A stretch of 64,000 nucleotides of DNA from Massilia phyllostachyos (GTDB lineage: Bacteria; Pseudomonadota; Gammaproteobacteria; Burkholderiales; Burkholderiaceae_D), in the NCBI RefSeq assembly GCF_021044825.1, contig NZ_JAJNOC010000011.1, positions 1 to 64,000 on the forward strand, given 5' to 3'. Both the position numbers and the translations under genes were made by a program. Positions 58,938 through 64,000 of this stretch are shown here, piece after piece (positions within the stretch are counted from its first letter, which is position 1; the number at the start of each line of letters is the position of its first letter). The notes beneath the pieces are model-generated. The model was not told where the DNA came from. It was given only the letters and a program-made list of their open reading frames with translations, and made no database searches.

Positions 58938-60095
58938 CTAATCACTGACACAAACCCGGTCCAGCGAACCTGACGCCCCCGCCCGTGCCGACAGCAGACT
59001 CCCGTAACGGTGCATGAGCTGCGGAAAAATCTGGCGCCAGTCGTACTGTTCCTGCGCCTTGCGCCGCGCCTGCGCCCCCATGCGCGCCATGTCGCGCGCG
59101 TAGACCGCCTCGATGGCGCCGGCCAGGCTGTCGACCTTGTTGGGCCGCGCCAGGATGCCGGTCCCCTCGTCGACCAGTTCCGCCACCCCGCCGCCGCTGG
59201 TGGCCACCACCGGCAGGCCGCAAGCCATCGCCTCCAGCACGATCAAGCCGAAGGTCTCGCAATCGCCCGGATGCACCAGCAGGTCGCAGCTGGCCAGCAC
59301 CGCCGCCAGCGCGCGCTGGTCGCGCTCGAACGGCAGGAAACTGACTTGCGGATGCCGCGGCATGGGGTCGCCGGCGCCGACCAGCAGCAGGTGGTAGGGC
59401 GGCCCCAGCTTGCGCACCGCCTCGATCAGGAGCGGCAGCTTCTTTTCCGCGGTGAAGCGCCCGGCGTACACCAGCAGGCGCGCGTCTTCCGGCAGGCCGA
59501 GCTCGGGGCGGAGGGTGGCGCGCCGCCGGCTCGGGTGGAACACCTCGCTGTCGATGCCGAGCGGCTGGTGCAGGGCTTGCGTCACGCCCATCTGCTCCAG
59601 TTGCCCGACCATCAGCCGGCTGGGCGCCAGCACCAGGTCGAACTCGCGGTAGAGATGGGCCAGGTATTTGCAGCTGCCTTGGGAGATCGTGTGCCCGAAG
59701 CGGTTCGCCACCAGGCGCGGCAGGTCGGAGTGGTAGAAGGCGACGGCGGGAATGCCGAGCCGGCGCCGCAGCCGCAGCGCGGCCCAGGCGCAATGGCCGG
59801 CGTCGCCCGCCTCGACCAGGTCGGGCTGGGCCGCGCGCAGCAGGCGCACCGCCGCCCCGACCGACAGCGGCATGCGGTAGCCGTGGATGCCCGGCAGGGT
59901 CACCGCCGGCACCCGCACCAGGGCCGGCATGCCTGCGCCGTCGCCGGCGTCGGCCGCGTCGTCACGGACGTTGGGACTGAAGATGGTGTGGCGCGCCCAG
60001 CCGAGACCGGCGAGCCAGCGCGCCTTCGCATTCAGGTAGGTGCTGACGCCGCCACCTTCGGCGGCGTAGAACATCGTGATGTCGACGAGGTGCAT
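58938..60095 (-). CDS. Glycosyltransferase family 4 protein
   Basis: 385 residues. GT4/GT-B features: MHLVDITMFYAAEGGGVSTY (N-terminal Gly-rich acceptor loop), LVEAGDAGHCAWAALRLRRR, VFHPSRRRATLRPELGLPED, LVYAGRFTAEKKLPLLIEAV (nucleotide-binding loop) and HPGDCETFGLIVLEAMACGL (E-x7-E motif). Such enzymes transfer a sugar from UDP- or GDP-sugar to a lipid or sugar acceptor. No partner glycan genes are nearby, so the product is unknown. No signal or membrane segment. Confidence 0.85.
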   Translation of the reverse strand: MHLVDITMFYAAEGGGVSTYLNAKARWLAGLGWARHTIFSPNVRDDAADAGDGAGMPALVRVPAVTLPGIHGYRMPLSVGAAVRLLRAAQPDLVEAGDAGHCAWAALRLRRRLGIPAVAFYHSDLPRLVANRFGHTISQGSCKYLAHLYREFDLVLAPSRLMVGQLEQMGVTQALHQPLGIDSEVFHPSRRRATLRPELGLPEDARLLVYAGRFTAEKKLPLLIEAVRKLGPPYHLLLVGAGDPMPRHPQVSFLPFERDQRALAAVLASCDLLVHPGDCETFGLIVLEAMACGLPVVATSGGGVAELVDEGTGILARPNKVDSLAGAIEAVYARDMARMGAQARRKAQEQYDWRQIFPQLMHRYGSLLSARAGASGSLDRVCVSD

Positions 60096-60220
60096 GTGCG
60101 GTCCGTTGAAAGCGCCACCATAGCAGTCGTCCGCGCACCGGGCTTGCGCACGCGCACAGGTGCGCGGATAGCGGTAACAGCGGGCGACAGCGGGCGGCTA
60201 CCGAGCCGTCATGCCGCCGA

Positions 60221-60811
60221 TTATGCGCTGCGGCGATCCAGCATGGCGCGCGCGATCGTGCCCGCGTCGACATACTCGAGCTCGCCACCGACGGGCACGC
60301 CGCGCGCCAGCCGGCTCACTTTCAGGCCGCGCGCCTTGAGCATCTCGCTGATGTAGTGGGCAGTCGCCTCGCCCTCGTTGGTGAAATTGGTGGCCAACAC
60401 CACTTCGTTCACGGCGCCGTCCGCCGCACGCCCGAGCAGCTTGTCGAGGTGCAGGTCGCGCGGGCCGATGCCGTCGAGCGGCGAGAGCCGTCCCATCAGC
60501 ACGAAGTACAGGCCTTTATAGGTCAGGGTCTGCTCGATCATCATCTGGTCGGCAGGGGTTTCGACCACGCACAGCAGGGCGCGGTCGCGCGACGCGTCGG
60601 CGCACAGATCGCACACCTCGGTGTCGGCGAAGGTATTGCACATGGCGCAGTGGTGGACCGTGTCCACCGCCTGGTACAGCGCGCGCGACAGCATGGCCGC
60701 GCCTTCGCGGTCATGCTGCAGCAGGTGGAAGGCCATGCGCTGCGCCGACTTCGGACCGACGCCGGGCAGGCGCCGCAGCGCTTCGGTCAGGAAGTCGAGC
60801 GAGCGGGACAT
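60221..60811 (-). CDS. recR: Recombination mediator protein RecR
   Basis: 196 residues. The N-terminal helix-hairpin-helix (LRRLPGVGPKSAQRMAFHLL), four-Cys zinc finger (CAMCNTFADTEVCDLC) and Toprim domain (ALLCVVETPADQMMIEQTLT, YFVLMGRLSPLDGIGP, NEVVLATNFTNEGEATAHYI) are all present. RecR works with RecO/RecF to load RecA at gaps. It is the last gene of dnaX-ybaB-recR, the common bacterial order. Confidence 0.97.
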   Translation of the reverse strand: MSRSLDFLTEALRRLPGVGPKSAQRMAFHLLQHDREGAAMLSRALYQAVDTVHHCAMCNTFADTEVCDLCADASRDRALLCVVETPADQMMIEQTLTYKGLYFVLMGRLSPLDGIGPRDLHLDKLLGRAADGAVNEVVLATNFTNEGEATAHYISEMLKARGLKVSRLARGVPVGGELEYVDAGTIARAMLDRRSA

Positions 60812-60824
60812 GTTTCAGGCCCGA

Positions 60825-61151
60825 TCAGAACGGCATCTTGAAGCCCGGCGGCAGCGGCATGCCGGCGGTCAGGCCGCTCATCTTTTCGCTGGCGGTAGCT
60901 TCGGCCTTGCGCACGGCGTCGTTGAAGGCGGCCGCGACCAGGTCTTCCAGCATGTCGCGGTCGTCGCCCAGCAGCGACGGGTCGATGGTGACGCGCTTGA
61001 CGTCGTTCTTGCAGGTCATGACGACCTTGACCAGGCCGGCGCCCGACTGGCCTTCGACTTCGATCGTGGCCAGCTGCTCCTGCGCCTTCTTCATATTGTC
61101 CTGCATGGCTTGCGCCTGTTTCATCAAGCCTGCGAGCTGGTTTTTCATCAT
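60825..61151 (-). CDS. ybaB: YbaB/EbfC family nucleoid-associated protein
   Basis: 108 residues with the typical N-terminal Gln/Lys-rich helix (LAGLMKQAQAMQDNMKKAQE), the middle strand (GAGLVKVVMTCKNDVKRVTI) and the helix DDRDMLEDLVAAAFNDAVRK. YbaB binds DNA as a dimer and is found between dnaX and recR. A 13-nt gap to recR suggests coupled expression. Confidence 0.97.
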   Translation of the reverse strand: MMKNQLAGLMKQAQAMQDNMKKAQEQLATIEVEGQSGAGLVKVVMTCKNDVKRVTIDPSLLGDDRDMLEDLVAAAFNDAVRKAEATASEKMSGLTAGMPLPPGFKMPF

Positions 61152-61193
61152 GGTCGTTTCTCCAGAAGTTCTGATGGGTTATTTATATTGTGA

Positions 61194-63329
61194 TCAAACG
61201 GCGGCCGGCTTCACCGAGCCGGGCACGACGAAGGCGCCGAAGGTGTGTTCCATGGCCTGCACGAAGGGGTCGGCCGCCACCAGGGCTTCGGCCTGGCGCT
61301 GGCGCTCTTCGCGCGCGGCCTTGGCTTCGGCGGCGGCCGTGTACCAGGTCGGGCCGATCTCGGTGTCGAGCGAGATCCGCACTTGCGGGAAGTGCTCCTG
61401 CAGCGCGGCGGTCAGCTTTTCGCTGTTGCCGCTGGCGCGCAAGGTATCGACCGGCACCCGCAGCTTGAAGGTCGCGGCCTGCTCGTGCGCCAGGCATTCG
61501 ATGAGTTCGGTCTGCAGCGCCAGCTGCTGGGCCACCCCGCGCAGCGGCAGGCCGGCGGCCAGGGCCGGCCAGTTGCCGTCCCAGCCGATCGCCGGGACCG
61601 GCGTGACCACGTAGGCATGCGGCGGCGCGGCCGGGGCGCGCTGCTGCGCCGGCGCGGGCGCCGTCACCACGGCCGGGGCATCGGCGGCGACCGCCGTGTC
61701 GTCGGAAAACTCGGTGACCCAGGACGGCGGCTCGTCGTCCGCCGAGGCCTGCTGCATGCGCGCCTGCGGCTGCTGTTGCTGAGGCTGCTGGACGGCTTGC
61801 GGCTGCGACTGTTCCCACGGTGGCGTCGCGCCGGGCGCCGGACGGCTCGGCTGCATGGCGGCCGCGGGACCGGGCGCCGGAGGCGGTGCGACCGGCGCCG
61901 GCGCAGGTGCAGGCGCGGCGGCCTGCGGCGGCGGCGCTTCGGGACGCGGCTTGGCGCCGCCACCCGAACGGCCCGATGCCGCACGGGCCGCTTCCAGCGC
62001 CGCGTTGATCGCCGCGCGGGCCGAGGTCATGGCGGGCGCCGGCGCCGCAGGCGCCGCCTGGGCGGCTTGCGCTGCGGGTGCGGCTTGCGCGGCCGGAGGC
62101 GGCGGCGCCTGGCGTGCCGGCGCGACCGCCGCATGGCTGGCCGCGGCCACCGCGGCGGCGCGTGCGCCCGGGCCCGGACCGGCGGCCATCGCCGGTGCAG
62201 GCGCCGCGGCCGGCTGCTCGGCGCCGCCCTGTCCCGGACGGAAGGCCAGCATACGCAGCAGGGTCATGGTGAAGCCGGCGTACTCGTCCGGCGCCAGGCC
62301 GATCTCGTTACGGCCGTGCACGGCGATCTGGTAATACAGCTGCACTTCCTGCGCATCGAAAGCCTGGGCCAGGCGCAGGATGTCGGCGAGTTCCGGCAGG
62401 TCTTGCGGCACCGCCGAGGGCACCGATTGCGCCAGCGCGATCCGGTGCAGCAGGGTGCCGAGGTCCTGCAGCGCGCCGTTGTACGACAGGCTGCGGCTGG
62501 CCATCTCGTCGGCCACCGCCATCAGGTCGGCGCCGTCCTGGGCCAGCAAAGCGTCCAGCAGGCGCACCAGGTAGGACTGGTCGAGCGCGCCCAGCATGCC
62601 CTGCACCGCGTCGAGCGTCACCTGGCCGGCGGCATAGGCGATCGCCTGGTCGGTCAGCGACAGCGCGTCGCGCATCGAACCGTGGGCGCCCTGCGCCAGC
62701 AGGCGCAGGGCCGGCTGTTCATACGTCACGCCTTCCTGGCCGAGGATGTTCTCGAGGTGGCCCACGATATGGCCGGGCGGCATCTGCTTCAGGTTGAACT
62801 GGAGGCAGCGCGACAGCACGGTCACCGGGATCTTCTGCGGATCGGTGGTCGCGAGAATGAATTTCACGTGCGGCGGCGGTTCTTCCAGCGTCTTCAGCAT
62901 GGCGTTGAAGGCGTGGTTGGTGAGCATGTGCACCTCGTCGATCATGTAGACCTTGAAGCGCGCATTGCTCGGCGCGTACACCGCCTGTTCCAGCAGCTGG
63001 GCCATCTCGTCGACGCCGCGGTTCGAGGCCGCGTCCATCTCGATGTAGTCGACGAAACGCCCGGCATCGATCGCGCGGCAGGCTTCGCACACGCCGCAGG
63101 GCTCGGCCGTGATCCCGCCCTGCCCGTCCGGGCCGACGCAGTTGAGCGACTTGGCCAGGATGCGCGACAAGGTCGTCTTGCCGACCCCGCGCGTGCCCGT
63201 GAACAGGTAGGCGTGGTGCAGGCGGCCCGTTTTCAACGCATGGGTCAGCGCACGGACGACGTGCTCCTGGCCGACCAGCGTTTCGAAGTTCTTGGGACGG
63301 TATTTGCGGGCGAGGACTTGATAGGACAT
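61194..63329 (-). CDS. dnaX: DNA polymerase III gamma/tau subunit
   Basis: 711 residues. The clamp-loader AAA+ core has Walker A HAYLFTGTRGVGKTTLSRIL, zinc-binding Cys (CVGPDG, CGVCEACRAID), Walker B MIDEVHMLTNHAFNAMLKTL, sensor 1 FILATTDPQKIPVTVLSRCL with the SRC motif. A long Ala/Pro/Gln-rich linker (residues ~370-540) precedes the C-terminal tau domain (VTPVPAIGWDGNWPALAAGL through the end). No A-rich slippery site was seen, so frameshifting to gamma is not evident. It is the first protein gene behind the 4.5S RNA. Confidence 0.96.
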   Translation of the reverse strand: MSYQVLARKYRPKNFETLVGQEHVVRALTHALKTGRLHHAYLFTGTRGVGKTTLSRILAKSLNCVGPDGQGGITAEPCGVCEACRAIDAGRFVDYIEMDAASNRGVDEMAQLLEQAVYAPSNARFKVYMIDEVHMLTNHAFNAMLKTLEEPPPHVKFILATTDPQKIPVTVLSRCLQFNLKQMPPGHIVGHLENILGQEGVTYEQPALRLLAQGAHGSMRDALSLTDQAIAYAAGQVTLDAVQGMLGALDQSYLVRLLDALLAQDGADLMAVADEMASRSLSYNGALQDLGTLLHRIALAQSVPSAVPQDLPELADILRLAQAFDAQEVQLYYQIAVHGRNEIGLAPDEYAGFTMTLLRMLAFRPGQGGAEQPAAAPAPAMAAGPGPGARAAAVAAASHAAVAPARQAPPPPAAQAAPAAQAAQAAPAAPAPAMTSARAAINAALEAARAASGRSGGGAKPRPEAPPPQAAAPAPAPAPVAPPPAPGPAAAMQPSRPAPGATPPWEQSQPQAVQQPQQQQPQARMQQASADDEPPSWVTEFSDDTAVAADAPAVVTAPAPAQQRAPAAPPHAYVVTPVPAIGWDGNWPALAAGLPLRGVAQQLALQTELIECLAHEQAATFKLRVPVDTLRASGNSEKLTAALQEHFPQVRISLDTEIGPTWYTAAAEAKAAREERQRQAEALVAADPFVQAMEHTFGAFVVPGSVKPAAV

Positions 63330-63468
63330 ACCCGGATTTTACCGCAGATGGCGGCCGGGGCGAACAATCCGGGGCATGCCTGTCAACAATGCGGAAACGA
63401 CGGACGTGACGACGCGCCGATGGGGGTATTGAGAAATGGAGAGGGTGAAACAGGAAGGAGAGCAAGGA

Positions 63469-63564
63469 GGCGAGCCTGATCTGCGGCACTTGCGGTGAAC
63501 GGCTTTGGCTGCTTCGTTCCCGACCTGACCAGGTAAACCATGCCACAATGCGCAGGGGCCCGCC
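63469..63564 (-). ncRNA. ffs: 4.5S signal recognition particle RNA
   Basis: The 96-nt minus-strand RNA has the conserved SRP domain IV core GGTCAGGTCGGGAACGAAGC then AGCCA, and terminal pairing of GGCGGGCC with GGCTCGCC. This core binds Ffh for co-translational membrane targeting. It lies upstream of dnaX in the same direction. Confidence 0.95.
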
Positions 63565-63571
63565 AGCGGTG

Positions 63572-63600
63572 ATTATACCGTATGGCGGGCGTTGTGGGAA
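63572..63600 (-). promoter_or_regulatory. Promoter of the 4.5S RNA gene
   Basis: TTCCCA (63600-63595), 17 nt, perfect TATAAT (63577-63572), with the RNA 5' end about 8 nt downstream of the -10. Excellent spacing for a strong housekeeping promoter. Confidence 0.7.
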
Positions 63601-63632
63601 ATGGTGTGGCTGACGCTAACTCTGCGCTACGA

Positions 63633-63666
63633 AACTCGGGTCCCGGCGAAGGCCGGGACCCGAGTT
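63633..63666. repeat. Dispersed palindromic repeat, family A copy 4
   Basis: AACTCGGGTCCCGGC, loop GAAG, GCCGGGACCCGAGTT: a perfect 15-bp stem, corresponding to one arm type of the other copies. It separates ubiD from the 4.5S promoter and could end ubiD transcripts, though no T-run follows. Confidence 0.75.
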
Positions 63667-63678
63667 CGGTGCACACAG

Positions 63679-64000
63679 TTAAATCCCGAGCTCCCCCCAC
63701 AAGCCATCGATCCGCGCCTTGACTTCCGGCGTCATCTCGATCGGCGTCCCCCACTCCCGATTGGTCTCCCCCGGCCACTTGTTGGTCGCATCGATCCCCA
63801 TCTTGCTTCCCAGCCCGCTGACCGGCGAAGCGAAGTCCAGGTAATCGATCGGCGTGTTATCGACCATGACCGTATCGCGCGTCGGATCCACCCGCGTCGT
63901 GATCGCCCAGATCACCTCTTTCCAGTCGCGCACGTTGACGTCCTCGTCCACCACCACGATGAACTTGGTATACATGAACTGGCGCAGGAAACTCCACACG
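63679..64000 (-). CDS. ubiD: UbiD-family decarboxylase, C-terminal part only
   Basis: The last ~106 residues, with the N-terminal part beyond the right edge. The end of UbiD is recognised from FLRQFMYTKFIVVVDEDVNV, WAITTRVDPTRDT, DYLDFASPVSGLGSKMGIDA (the conserved terminal loop with SGLGSKMGIDAT) and the terminal helix. UbiD removes the carboxyl group from 3-octaprenyl-4-hydroxybenzoate with prenylated FMN in ubiquinone synthesis. Other UbiD-type decarboxylases share these motifs, but KMGIDATNKWPGE is typical of the ubiquinone enzyme. Confidence 0.92.
   Translation of the reverse strand, partial: VWSFLRQFMYTKFIVVVDEDVNVRDWKEVIWAITTRVDPTRDTVMVDNTPIDYLDFASPVSGLGSKMGIDATNKWPGETNREWGTPIEMTPEVKARIDGLWGELGI

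Noticed and set aside
61194..63329. Programmed frameshift in dnaX
   Set aside because: No A-rich slippery heptamer was seen in the gene, so gamma production by frameshift is not supported.
63383..63778. 131-codon minus-strand frame over the 4.5S RNA
   Set aside because: It crosses the SRP RNA gene, its promoter and a palindromic repeat; no domain and no ribosome site.
1..64000. CRISPR array or rRNA operon
   Set aside because: No regularly spaced direct repeats and no rRNA core sequences were found; the palindromic repeats are dispersed and variable in spacing.

Overview
The window is GC-rich, tightly packed bacterial chromosome. The gene set suggests a betaproteobacterium, most likely an Oxalobacteraceae of the Massilia/Telluria/Duganella type: an MSHA/T2SS-like pilus locus, many c-di-GMP proteins, the ffs-dnaX-ybaB-recR block, TRAP and CstA carboxylate uptake, T6SS cargo and an STM4011-STM4015 cluster. 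The taxonomic guess is inference from gene content and composition; no rRNA is present.

Layout. (1) 1-539: truncated IS607-type serine recombinase. (2) 616-14703, minus strand: one long, mostly overlapping operon. It runs histidine kinase, receiver protein, HD-GYP phosphodiesterase, STAS-MshEN-PilB-like ATPase, PilC/GspF protein, major pilin, four minor pilins (one with a DNRLRE domain), PilM/N/O/P-like proteins and a secretin. (3) 14937-18747: TRAP transporter DctM/DctQ/DctP. (4) 19087-24293: soluble Cache-CheW protein, soluble histidine kinase, and a degenerate HD-GYP/LuxR regulator. (5) 24446-28370: GMC oxidoreductase remnant, SDR and NTF2-like genes with a divergent LysR regulator, then an exported alpha/beta hydrolase. 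(6) 28576-34770: type VI secretion cargo: Tae4-like amidase, candidate immunity protein, PAAR protein, SGNH hydrolase, Tle1-like lipase, lipoprotein and a small protein. (7) 34912-40047: the complete STM4015-STM4014-STM4013-STM4012-STM4011 operon. (8) 40175-46394: orphan AbiEi antitoxin, tRNA-Ser, GGDEF-EAL and EAL/HDOD proteins, and a NarL-type two-component system next to (9) cstA-ybdD (46603-48875). (10) 48992-58805: S41 peptidase, hybrid kinase with a REC-PAS-GGDEF-EAL partner, penicillin acylase family protein and two paralogous small lipoproteins. (11) 58938-64000: glycosyltransferase, recR, ybaB, dnaX, 4.5S RNA and the end of ubiD.

Two families of palindromic repeats sit in the intergenic gaps. 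The most interesting parts are the STM4011-4015 cluster (two radical SAM proteins, an ATP-grasp protein, an alkaline-phosphatase-superfamily hydrolase and an LRR-like protein, apparently a multi-step modification pathway of unknown product), the pilus operon that carries its own phosphorelay, c-di-GMP hydrolase and STAS-fused ATPase, the DNRLRE-tipped minor pilin, and the cytosolic Cache-CheW fusion.
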